In this document: one piece after another, positions 34,210 through 46,254 of the stretch
Layout: each line of letters begins with the position of its first letter
Position numbering within the stretch: the first letter of the stretch is position 1
NCBI GenBank assembly: GCA_951640195.1
Contig: OX621174.1
Coordinates: 310,001 to 374,000 of the forward strand
Reading direction: 5' to 3'
Source: Porpolomopsis calyptriformis
Taxonomy: Eukaryota > Basidiomycota > Agaricomycetes > Agaricales > Hygrophoraceae
DNA: 64,000 bases
Position numbers and translations under genes: made by a program
The notes under the pieces: generated by a model
Told to the model about the DNA's origin: nothing
Databases searched by the model: none
What the model saw: the letters and a program-made list of their open reading frames with translations, nothing else

Positions 34210-37200
34210 TCACAATCTCCTCCCAACAACCGTATGTTCCGCCGGCTCCCTCACCAACTTCCGCCGATAATACATAACCAGCTCCGCTGATTGCCGCCAC
34301 ACAAACTGCCTCACCGCGGCCAGTGTGATATCTAGCGGGAGCACGACATCGTTACACAAAATCTCGAACGCCTCTTCTGATTTGGGTTTAGGCTGCGGCT
34401 TTGGCGGAGACGAAGTAGCCCCGGCCTTGTGGTTCGCGTTCTGCGAAAGATCCAATGAGCTCGACGACCGAGGCGTGCCTGATTTATCTGCGGGAGGCGT
34501 CGTCGGTATTCTTTCGAGTCTCTCTTGCACCTAGCAAACCAAGTCGGATTAATCCCCATAAAAGAAAGTTCAAAAGGACCCATACATGAAGCAAAAGCCT
34601 ACGAATCCGCAAAAAGCGACTCGCCGTAAGTCTGCACTGAGATCTGTACCATCATCAAAAAAAACTATTAGCTCAACAGACAAGAAGAAATTGGAACTTT
34701 TACATACGAGTTCACAAGCTCCGGCAACAACTCCCTATCAGGGTCCCTATTCGGCAACAAGAAAAACCCGATTTTCAAGATCGGCACAGGCGGAATCTTA
34801 TTCGTCAGCAGACACTCCAATACCCACATCGGCAGCACGTCCTCGAGTGTACCCGCATCCTGCCCTGCACTCGCCGCCGTCCCCCTATACACGATCGTCC
34901 ACCCGGATGAGGCCTCATCGGAGATGATCAGTGGGAGGTTGGGGGGTAGCGGGTGTGTCGGACCGTCTGCGGAGGAGGGTGGTGTCAGTGGTCCAGATAG
35001 TAACAGTTGTCGAGGGGTCTTGGCCAAGGGCAGTTCAGGTGTGAGCATTTCCTACGAAAGATATTCATTGTTTTAGTTTTCAGGACAAACAAAAACGAGG
35101 TTTATCTCACATCGAAAAAGGGCACCCTGGTTTCTGATACAACAGTTCCACCTGATACCGTAGGACTTGCCCCCTCAGCTGGCTTCTTGCTACCACTCGA
35201 TATCTTTCCAAAGTTTTTCAATATCCCCATCAGCCCGCCACCAGGCGTGCTTGGAATCTGTGCCGAACCAGGGTCCGCTTTCGCGCTTCCAGGGACCATC
35301 AACCCCACCGACGAATCATCAGGCGCAACAGCGGGTGTCGCCGGCGCATGCGTTGAGCCAGAGCGTGCTCGTGAAGAAAAGAAGTCCCCAACGACACCGG
35401 ACGTTATAGACCCAGACGGTTGGCCGCCCTCGTTTGTTGCTTGTAAGCGGGGGGTAGAGACAGCAGCTTCATTGATGCTTGCAGAAGCGACTGTCAATCT
35501 AGCCAATGAACTCTTCCTTTCAGGGTGAAGGGTGATCATAGGAGTGTGTAAAGGAGACGAGCGAGAGGAGAACACTATGTTAGGGAGCACGACCGGGATC
35601 ATGTCAGAAGCGGAGATCACTATCGAACACCCTTGAATCTTGGATAAGCCTTTAGAAATGTCAGAAGAGGACGGATGTCTGAGGCGCACACCCGCCGAGT
35701 CAGAGAAGCCATCTCGTCGAGAACCAGTGGATGAGCCACTACCGTGGGCATCATGTTTCCGACGGGACCGCTGCACCTCGTGGATGAACCCAAGGAATAG
35801 ATTTCGCAACACCCATTTTCCGATGTTCACTGACCACAGTGTGAGCTAAAACATGACTGATAACAAGAAAAACAACACACTCACGCCTCTGTTCGTCACT
35901 TGGATGTGTATCATGAGAAAAACCCACTTCATCTGCGTAAACTTCCCCTTCAAAACACTTCTCATTCAAGTGTACCGTGAGCAAGCCTGTTTTGGTGTCC
36001 ACCGCAGACCACGGTACGACAACAGCCTCTCCCTCGATGCACTCTCGAACGGCCTCGAGTGCTTCGCGAGGGCTTCGCTCCACACCAACGCCACTCTCGT
36101 CGGTCACGCTATCGCGATGGCTTGCGGAAGTGACATCTTCAGGAGAAAACTTGCCACAGCACATCGCACGAACGATATCCCACACGGCGACCTCTCCAGA
36201 GGTATCCACAGTGAGGGCGTGAATACGATCATTCAACATGATAGACCGCACCAAACCGTGATCGCCGTCAATGACATTGTCGGGAACGCCGCACAACGGG
36301 ACGGCCTCCGCTGCAATCTCCCTCTCCTCATAATCCGCGCGAGCCGTGTTGACCTGGTGTACGGTGGCATCTTCAGTACAAGAAACTCTCAAAGAACTGG
36401 TATGAGTCGGGACGAAGGTCCGCTGCGGGCCGCGAAGGGAGGATGTTCGTGGGACCGACATGATGGACGCGGCCGAATACAGTGTCGCCACTTCAGCATC
36501 TCTACCTTTCGGGAACGAATACGACGTGTATGGGTCGTTTGCAGATGTTAATCTGACTAGGCTCCGAAGGGGAATACCGTGCAGCGTCGTCTCGGCTTCT
36601 CGACCCTGGTGACGGTGCCAGTGGTCTGATGCCATGGAATCAGGCAGGGAGGGCGCAGAGGAGCCATGCATTCTTGGTGATGCCGATGATGGACGAAGAG
36701 AGGATAACTCGTGAATCGAGTTTGAATGGGAAGATGATTCGGCTGCGTTAGGGGAAGTCTTGCTCGCGACAGGTGATTCGGATAGAGTACCATGTTCCGC
36801 GTCACCGTCCAAGACCAAGGCGGACGCTCTGGCCGACCGCCGCTGTGGTACCCTCCATCGTTTAATTCTAGAGCTACCAGATGCCGTCCATAAAAGATTA
36901 TCATCCATCACAAGGATTTTGTTGACCCCCTCAGACGATGCCATGCTCCATGTGCCAGTATCTTGGCACAACACAATGCACTCGCCCTCTGACACATCCG
37001 AACAATCTTCGATATCCACCCTGCAAACGAGCCCAGACTTATCGCCAGAATAAAATACTTCGAGCGACGGATGGGTCGAAAAGAGGGACCAAACCGAGTC
37101 GGTGTGGTATGTGAACGTGTGCAAGCACCGCTGTGAGAGCAGTGACCAGAGCTTAATAGAGGCTGTTGGAGATTAAACAAAGGACGAGAAGATAATATAA

Positions 37201-38588
37201 TCTTCGCACCATCGGCTGAACCTGTCAGAAGCTGTATTCAAGTCAATTAAAAAATGATAATTGAAAGTAAAACATGAACACTCTCACATATCTCGAGTCC
37301 TCGGAAATCAAGATAGCACGAATATTATCCGTATGGCCCACGAGTTTACCCGTCCTCTTGCCAGTCCGAGGATCCCACATCCGGACAACACGCTCTGGTG
37401 TACCAGAAGCGATTGTGGAGCCGCACGGGTCGACTGCTATGGCATACACTGATGCTTTCGGCATCGTCGTGTCCGGAGGGTTCAAGGTCATGAGAGGGTT
37501 GGGGCTAACCGACTGAGTTGAGCGGTTCAGGTCCCACAATTTGACAGTACGGTCAAATGAACCTGAAGCAAGCCAGTTTTTTTCGCGGCTGCAAGGAATT
37601 CCCGGGGGGGTGGGCGTTTGCAAGGGAAAGAACGGAACATGAGAACAGACGTACGCACCAGTATGCCAAACAGCGTACATAGTCAGAGTGTGAACCAATC
37701 GTAGAAGGCTCGGGGGATGTGAGTGAGTGGGGATTCCAAGATTTGATCGTCCCGTCAGAAGAAGCTGAGATGACTGCTTGCACATAAGAACAAGGACACG
37801 GGAATGACAAACGTCTCGTCACGGACCTGTTTGATTGTAATTACACAGAAGGATATCGTTCACCCAATCTGTGTGTGTCTGAGCGCACTGCCGAAAGCGT
37901 GCAGGCTTGAATACGAATCAGCAAGAGCAGAAGGGCGATTCAACCAAAAAAAAAAATGAGACAAAAAAAAACCTACAATCTCAGGTTTGAACGCGTCAAG
38001 ATCAGTCTCCCACTTCTCCTCGAACGGGATAGAATCCTTCCTCGTGAGCCATCTCTTCCTCCGACTATTGCCCGTCGATACCTCACCCAAGATATCTCCA
38101 TCACTCCCAGGCCTCTCATCCGCCTCGTCCGCCTCCTCATCGATTACCTCGTCCGCCCAGCCCGTCATAATCTCCCACCTGCCAACGACAGGCCTACGAA
38201 CGACCCCCTCAGGCGCACCATCAAGCCTGACGGGCGGCGGCGACCTCCGCTTCTTCATCGGAATCCCGAGCTCCCAGGACATCACCATCCCGTCTCTCCC
38301 GCCGGTGTAGAGGATGCCTTCGGGTGCGGTCCGCCCCGCAAGGAACGTGGACGTGTCGAGCGCCAGACATGCCACGCTTAGCCGATGGCGCGGGTGCTTG
38401 GGTTGTTTTGGTAAGGGTTGACGGTGGTCGGTGTTTTGGACGGCACTCTGGTTCTGGTCCTGTGAAGGTAAAAGCAGAGGACCGATAGAGCCAATTCGAG
38501 GAATGCCAGAGGAAGGTAGTTGCAGACGGGGAACTGGATCTATTGGGGGTGGTACGACATAGGAAACACGACGTCGGGACTGGACCAT
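34210..38588 (-). CDS. WDR48/UAF1 homologue (WD40 plus DUF3337)
   Basis: Starts at ATG 38,588 ([15 protein letters not shown]), the conserved WDR48 start; the frame upstream (MFFKF...) looks like intron and is not used. WD40 units seen: [69 protein letters not shown] and a unit ending in [14 protein letters not shown] and [16 protein letters not shown] Ser/Pro-rich insert follows. The C-terminus has the DUF3337 domain ([19 protein letters not shown], then LVMYYRRK). WDR48 binds and activates USP1/12/46-type deubiquitinases; the S. pombe and yeast counterparts are Bun107/Bun62 and Duf1. Cytosolic or nuclear. Confidence 0.9.
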
Positions 38589-38903
38589 AGGCTTGCTACA
38601 TATGATGAAAAAAACAAAGAACGGAAAACAAATAAATTTAAAAAACATAATCTTACTTCGCTACTAATCAAAAGTATTAGAGACCCAAACTAAATGCCAT
38701 GCACCCCTTCGAGTCCTTTAATCCCCAGGTCCTCCAACTCGGCGATTTCATCTGGTACATCTGCTCCAGCTGTTGCACCTGTCCTTGGGGTTCTGATTAA
38801 AGGAACCATTCAGAAGGTTGTTGTGGAAGTAGTCAATATACATGAGCCGGCAATCCACCCCCATCTCGAGCTAGCTGGATGTGCGAGGAACCGAGGGAAA
38901 CGT

Positions 38904-40554
38904 TTAGGCCTCAGGTATCGCCTCGACTACCTCGTCAAGGTCTATCCAGTGAGCTATAGGCTCAGGTGGTACCTCTGGAATGGGATTGTTCATTGGCTGG
39001 GAACTGTCTGAATACAGCGTGGCCTTGTCGGGTGACTGAGGGGAACTTTCGGGAGAGGGTATGTTAGGAGATGGTACCACAGGTGTTTGCTGTGACGCGG
39101 CTGGGGATATCATCGGTTGGGGCGCGTCGGGCGTGTGGAGGTCTAGAAACGGTGACCCAGGTTGTGGTGAATGCTCAGGTATCGGCCCCACTATCTCGTC
39201 AAGGGGAAACAGGTTTATCCAATGAGCCAGAGGTTCGGGTGGTACATGTGGAATGAGACTATCCGCTAATGGAAGAGTGGATGGGGGATTGATAGCCAGA
39301 TGCTTCTCGGTGCCAGTTAAGGCCTGTTGGTCCACTGTTTCAGCCTGTGTCTGGTAACCAGGTGCAGGGTTGTCTGCCAAGGTAAGCCTGCCCATGGCGC
39401 GTGCAACATTATCCGAGCTTGGTCTACTCTCGGGCGCATGCGCCCAACATCGTTCGAGAAGCTGCCAGATATTGAAAGGTATGGCAGGATGAGAGCGAGG
39501 CCTTGCCCCCCGCGAAATGCGAAACATGACACGCAATGGACGTTGTCGCGTATCACCTATCTGAAACGGTGTTTGATCGGTCCATATCTAGGGGAGCTAA
39601 TCAATAATGGGACAATAGCGAGAGATATGTTTAAATACCTCATAGGCAACCATAGACCATGCATATACATCTGACATCTCAGTGTATAGAGGCTCAAACT
39701 CGTCATCAAGACGGTTAGGGTCTAGAAGGAGTTCTGGGGCCATGTATTCCGCGTTACCAGCAGACCCCAGAATCCTCGTATGACCAAAATCACACAATTG
39801 GGCGACTTCATTCTCATCAACAAGAACATTAGACTGCAAGGAGGGGTATAACCAAGGAGAGGCCACTCAAATCACCCCAAGGGCAACGTACCATATGCAA
39901 GTCACTGTGTATGACGGGTGGGTTACGACTGTGCAGGTATTGTAGCCCACAAATGACATCTCCAACCTATGGGTACGCTTGGCTTGCTAGCCGATTGAGA
40001 AGCAATGAATTACCAATTTTTCTCTATCAGCCCTGGGATGATCCGCGAGATAGTTCTTCAAGTAACGACGCCATGGCGAAATGAGGGAGATTAATGGAGA
40101 ATCCTCTTCCCAGATGCAATAACCAAGATACGGGAGGATGTTTGGGTGAGTTAAGCCCACCCAGTGTTGAGACTCTCTCACAAGGCGCTGTTCAACAAGG
40201 ATGTTAATAGAGCCTAATACTAGCCAGAAAATCGCCAAGGGTACCAAATTTATTCTCCCAGAATCGCGAGATTCCTTGGCGATTTCGAGCGCTCGAAAGT
40301 TTTTGATGGCCACCATGATCTATGAGAGCCAGACTTCACAGATAAAACGACCAACAATGCAAGATGTCTGTGGATCTCGGTACTCTCCCATGAATACATC
40401 TGCCATTGCTCCATGAGCTATTGCAAATTTTCCAATTCGTCTGACTTGGCCAGATAGATTCTAGATACGGTCGTTAAAGCTAAAAGCAGAAGAAACGAAA
40501 CAAGCCACGAACTCTTCCATAGGGCACACTACCGACAGATGGGGCAGGCGGCAT
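38904..40554 (-). CDS. TKL-like protein kinase with repeated C-terminal motif
   Basis: N-lobe: LSGQVRRIGKFAIAHGAMAD (Gly-loop replaced by AHGAMADVF, as in many basidiomycete TKL-type kinases) and VAIKNFR with the ATP lysine. Also THPNILPYLGY, the catalytic loop VIHSDLHM|SNVLVD across an intron (HSD in place of HRD), CDFGHTRI, and MAPELL. Domain end: QLLERCWAHAPESRPSSD. The tail of about 170 residues is Pro-rich and repeats VPPEPLAHWI (about 39,230) and VPPEPIAHWI (about 38,965). The first exon is uncertain; ATG 40,554 is my best guess and the kinase proper begins at about 40,456. The catalytic residues Lys, Asp, Asn and DFG are present, so it may be active. Substrate unknown. Confidence 0.75.
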
Positions 40555-40959
40555 TCTTGATAGGGGGGGAATGTTGATATCCTCCTGCTAGACCAAACAA
40601 CTCTCACTATTAACGTTTGCTGATCTGCTGGCTTCGATGAGGATGGATGCAGAGAAGGTGAGAAGTGTTTTGTCTAATCTAACACGTGGTATACAATCTA
40701 TGTCATGTCCAAGAGCAATGATCGTATTACATGAACGTCCTACTTGACAAAAAAAAAAAAGTTACAACTCTACAAATGTAGGTATCATGAGGGAAACGGG
40801 TAGTACATTATGGGGGGGTCATTTTTTGAAAAGGAAAAAAAAAGGATTATCCGTAGGAAGAACCGTCAAGATACAAAACGGGAGGGTAACAAAAAAAAAA
40901 ATGAGGAAGAAAGTCTTTGATTGTTGCATAAAGAGAGGAGAAAAAAAGAAATCCAGGTA
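40555..40959. other. Intergenic region with A-tracts
   Basis: AT-rich spacer with several runs of 9-12 A on the plus strand, between the kinase start and the 3' end of the chitin deacetylase gene. No gene seen. Confidence 0.5.
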
Positions 40960-43280
40960 TCACGTTAAGCATAAGATGGTCGCCCCCGAAACGACCAATA
41001 GAATAGTAGAGGCAACGACTCCCAGCAGACTGGCACTCACTGAATAGACACCAGCCGACTTTTGTGACCCGGCCGTGCCTGTCGCCGAACCAGAAGCGGT
41101 GGTTGTGGTGAACAACGTCGTAGGAAGTGGCGAAAGACTGGGCACTGCAGTGGTAGCCGGCGCGCTACCTGTGGTCGTACCACTGATATCTAAAAAGTGT
41201 GCGGTTCCCAAATGTCAGGGTTCGCACGCGAACTTGAAATAAATCAGCGAATTCTTTCACGTACATTGTGCATAATTTGGCTGGGAGTAGCCACTTTCGG
41301 CGTAAGGTTGGGTCTTGTTCAGAGCCACACCCACGGGCACCAACTACCGTAAAGTTTCAGTCAGCCGACAAAATTCAAAGAGGTAACGAACTTTAAATGC
41401 AGCTTTCAAAGCCGGATAAAAGTTTATAGCCTCTTGCATCGTAAAGTTGTTTAGCTCATGGGTCAAAAAGATTGTCCCACTCTATAAACGAACAAAATCA
41501 AAATGCACCAGGGCTAAGACTCAGAGTTGTTTCGAATCAAAAAGGAAAATCACCGCGTTGAAGGTTCCATTCTTAGCGTCAGCGATCAGAGACTGGTAGT
41601 TCGCGTCCACAGTCGCGTTGGTGATATTTGGACTAGTGCCGACCTTCCAGTCATTGGAGTCGTATTGCCAGATGATTGTCGTAAGATTGAGTGCGTTGGC
41701 GATGGACCTGATGCGGTCATCGACATCGCCATATGGCGGCTGAGCTCAAATCAGGTCAGCATGGGTAATAATCATCATTCGAAGACTTACCCTCCAGCAT
41801 GTCGGCGTGACACCCGTGACGAACTTGATGGCTTGTCTCTGAGGCCGATCGTAACGTGTTAGTCAGATCGATACAACCATCGAATCAAAAGGTACGGACG
41901 GCTTAAGTGTCTGTGAATACATGACTGAGTGCGAGAAGAAAGATGACGCACAATAATACAATTCTGCGAAAGCATTTGGGCTTTCGAACGCAGTCACTGC
42001 CAACAAATTCAATCATCAGCTCGGATTAAGAAAGTGTTGCTGCACGTACTGTAACGGTGAGACCAAGTATCTTCATCAATGTAACACGACTGTTAGCACT
42101 ATTGCGATGTAAAATAAGCACAAGACTCACGAACGCAGAGTTCATGTCCTAGTGGAACGCACATATATCAATCAAGGAAGAATCGATATCAGGTGTACAC
42201 GTACCATCTGCAATTCCACGCTGAGCTTCCAAGGGCCAGTCCATAACATTACTTCCGATATAGAACATAGCTAAACGCAAAAGGGTAGGCGTTAATAGGA
42301 TTCTCACCGAGCAGAAAAGCGGGCGACGTACTGGCTTTCTGATTTTGAGATGCCAGGTAGGAATAGAAAGCATTATGAGAACAGTTTGGACCGTCATCAA
42401 AGCCATATCCAAGACTGTTAGGCTACAAGTGGCAGAGTTTTTACGAGTTACCAGAGTACAAGATCGGGATATAAGGTACCTCGGCAATACCAGCAATATC
42501 GGGAGGGAGCCCGGCCAACTTGGGCGTGACGCATTTAGAATATGACCACCCTGGTATCCAGGAACGCGGGAAGAAAAAATGGTGGTTTAGTAAACACGAG
42601 CAAAAAAGTGTACCAGAAAGGAACTTACAGCAATCTGTATCTGTGGGGGAATATGTGGGGGTGAAGTTGGAAAAGTCTCCTGTGATAGTTCCTTTGACGG
42701 GGATATTGGTGGGTATCTTGGGTTCAATCTGAGCCCACAGCTGAAGGGCGACCTGGTCATTAGGTAGGATGGAGGCTGGTTGCCAGATTGGAGGGAAGTT
42801 GGGGACAGCAGCTGCTACGGGAGCGTAGATGTACGGCTGGCATTCCAAATTGGGATCTGGGATCGGATCGGTTAGCACAGAGACCGGGAGGGGGTAAACG
42901 GATGGTCCGAATTAAGATTTTGAGAGAAGCAGCGGAAGACCTGCGACGCGCCTGTTTCGGCGAAATGCAAGAATAAGATAGGAAATGTATCAAGTCGACA
43001 AAGACATTACGAAGCGAGGCGTGCCGTACTATTCCAGCCGGCAGCCAAGACTTTGACTGTGTGGCGCTCCACACGCGAGCGTGTCAATGAGAGTATTTGG
43101 ATGCGGTAATACATCCGAAGAGAAAAAGAAAGGAAGATACGTGCCTAGAATTGAAGCCTCGCCCGACTCCGTTGTGCGGTCCTGTGCGTTAACATGGAGG
43201 GATAACGAGAGGGCAAGCAAGATCGCGGCCGTCGATCTGGCAAACGAACGTGAAGGAATATGTTTAGAGGGCCGGACCAT
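40960..43280 (-). CDS. GPI-anchored chitin deacetylase (CE4)
   Basis: ATG 43,280 (MVRPSKHIPSRS) followed by a signal peptide (STAAILLALSLSLHVNA). After a Pro-rich N-region (YIYAPVAAAVPNFPPIW) the polysaccharide-deacetylase fold appears over many small exons: GYGFDDGP (metal/catalytic Asp pair), FYIGSNVMDWPLEAQRG, HELCVHTWSHRYMTAFE (zinc His pair, made by splicing), WRPPYGDVDDRIRSIA and IIWQYDSNDW. Then GTIFLTHELNNFTM, a Ser/Thr linker and a C-terminal hydrophobic tail (LLGVVASTILLVVSGATILC) fit for GPI attachment. It converts cell-wall chitin to chitosan at the plasma membrane or wall. Confidence 0.9.
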
Positions 43281-44259
43281 GATGCTTGAGGAGGTTTGTC
43301 GGCGGGGGAAGGCGGGACGCACCCAAGGAGCGAGGGAGAGAGGGTGGGTGGAGAAAAGAGGGCGGAGGGAATTCCAGTCACGTAAGGTGTGGTGGGGGTA
43401 ATGCTATAAATAGAATATCTATTTTAAACACCGATCGTGTTGCCGTACTTGCCGAACCAACTTTATTATTTCAAAATAGCTAAAAGAGCGCACAAATGAT
43501 CGAGATCAGTGTTTAGTTTAAACACCGATCATCTCGCCGTTCACGCCGAGCATCGTTCGTGTGCCCTGGCAGAATTTCTCGTCAAGATATCATTTCTGCA
43601 GGTCTTCGCGACAGCGTTGCTAGCCAGGGTGGTGTCGGGGGTGGTCACATGGAACCCCGTCCTCGTGTAGCCCTCGAGGCCGTTGTCATGCTGTGGTGTG
43701 TGATGGCAAAAGCATGCTCACGGTACACTTGGGAAATTTACTCAGATCAATTGGTATGAGTGACGAGCAGAGGCGTGAGTGTATTGTCTTGCCTTGTCAT
43801 AAATGTCTTGGTTCACCTGGTGAGCAGTGAACGTTGGAATATACATCATTCATACATGTTTCCATCGCGAACACAATGTCCATGGGACTGGATTTGACTC
43901 AACAGGTGTGCTCAGCTATATCCCAGTGATCTCCGCCAGTCATTGTTCCTAAATGTGGTGGTTGCAGCTTCATCCTTTTTAGTCAATGAGCCCCTGCACA
44001 AGAAGGCGAATGTGTTCATCCTTGGGAGGGGCATTAGCCAAGGTTACATTTTCATCAGATCTAGTATTGGTGCAGCGGACAAACGCCAGGGTTGCCCAGG
44101 GAGAGAGGGGTATTACACGATCCACGTCACACCAGAGGAAGGCTCGTCCTACGCCAGTTTCGAATGCAACGTTCCTCTACGACTCGCTCACCTTCCCCTC
44201 CTTGTCTAACCCGATCAGAAACCTGCCTACCCGATCTTGAGACACTTGTGAAGTGAGTT
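43281..44259. other. Long intergenic region
   Basis: About 1 kb with short unsupported ORFs (for example 43,943-44,209, +). It contains the small repeat at 43,423-43,530. No protein family recognised. Confidence 0.45.
43423..43530. repeat. Small direct and inverted repeat upstream of chitin deacetylase
   Basis: TTTAAACACCGATC occurs at 43,423 and again at 43,517. The second copy also forms a 12-bp inverted repeat with 43,504-43,515 (GATCAGTGTTTA / TAAACACCGATC, one mismatch, 3-nt loop). Confidence 0.7.
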
Positions 44260-44556
44260 GTGGGGATTTTTCAGCCGAGCAGACTGTGCCTCACCATGTT
44301 TATCTCCATCGACGAAAGCCACGGCAACAGTGGCGGAGGTGGCGACAAGGAAGAGGAGGGGAGTGACAATGACGAGTCCGCGGTGGAAGCAACACAGAAG
44401 GCGTTCAAAGCTGCATTAACCCCTACGCCAGCAAGTGCGAGTGAAGAAAATCCTGCAGATGGCGAACAGGCGAGGGCGAAACGGTGCTACTACAAGAGGA
44501 TGGATAAGATCAATTATGAATTTTCATTCGCTAGTTTCGAGCTCCTTCATCGTTAG
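44260..44556 (+). CDS. Small acidic ORF, doubtful
   Basis: 98-codon ORF, Gly/Asp/Glu/Ser-rich in the middle (SGGGGDKEEEGSDNDESAVE), with no known domain. It lies just beyond the 3' end of NDUFS7 on the other strand. It could be a real small gene, part of a lost gene or chance. The first in-frame ATGs are within the first 15 codons. Confidence 0.2.
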   Translation: MGIFQPSRLCLTMFISIDESHGNSGGGGDKEEEGSDNDESAVEATQKAFKAALTPTPASASEENPADGEQARAKRCYYKRMDKINYEFSFASFELLHR

Positions 44557-44762
44557 CTGAAAAATCGTGGTATGTATATCACATTTGTCCCTCTTTGTAA
44601 TGTATGTAAAGCCCTCCATGGTGTTTTCAATGTAGCCTTGAATTTTGTACAGGGTTAATACATGACTCGAAGGCAGACTTGTACCTCCGTGATTCGGAGT
44701 CTCTATCATAGAGACTATCTGCTGGCAGTAAGTACGCCTTTCACCAACGCTGATAAGCTCGT

Positions 44763-45788
<1,026 letters not shown>

Positions 45789-46254
45789 TACAGAGACGAA
45801 CTACATCGGGAAAGGCCGTCACAGCCACAGATCGCGTTTTACCAGCCTCACGAAATCCACTTTGCACTCGAGGCAGGAAAGGAACGATGGATTCATCGAT
45901 GGTAATGCCACATTCAGGTTGCAATAATGGCTATAAAACACACGCCATCCACCGCCGATCTCATAAACCTGAAACTTGACCAGAAGTTCGATAAAACTCG
46001 TCTTTCACCGTCGCCCCTCCTTCGTGCCCGTCTTCCTGTAGGATACTCATCTGGAATTGGCCAATACTCCCTGATACAGACGGCCACTTCGCATTCATGT
46101 CCGATGAGAATGCATAGAGGGTACACTTGGTATGACTCTGTGATTGGCCGCAAGGGAAACTATAGAATGTAAGTTTTCCTCACCTCTTCACGAACACACA
46201 CATACATGTTATTATAAGCAAATCGGAGGAACTGTATTCTTTATTATGAATAAC
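45789..46254. other. Intergenic region
   Basis: About 470 bp upstream of NDUFS7 and 3' of the Crinkler-kinase gene. An ORF at 45,927-46,172 (+) has no recognisable relatives. Confidence 0.45.

Noticed and set aside
35853..36551. 232-codon plus-strand ORF
   Set aside because: It is antisense to the WDR48 homologue coding exon and has no recognisable motif; a shadow frame.
38589..38648. Upstream in-frame ATG for the WDR48 homologue (MFFKF...)
   Set aside because: The stretch is T-rich and intron- or leader-like; the conserved family start [11 protein letters not shown] is reached from ATG 38,588.
43943..44209. Plus-strand ORF MFLNVVVAASSFLVNEPL
   Set aside because: No known family, no splice context and surrounded by stops; kept only as part of the intergenic note.
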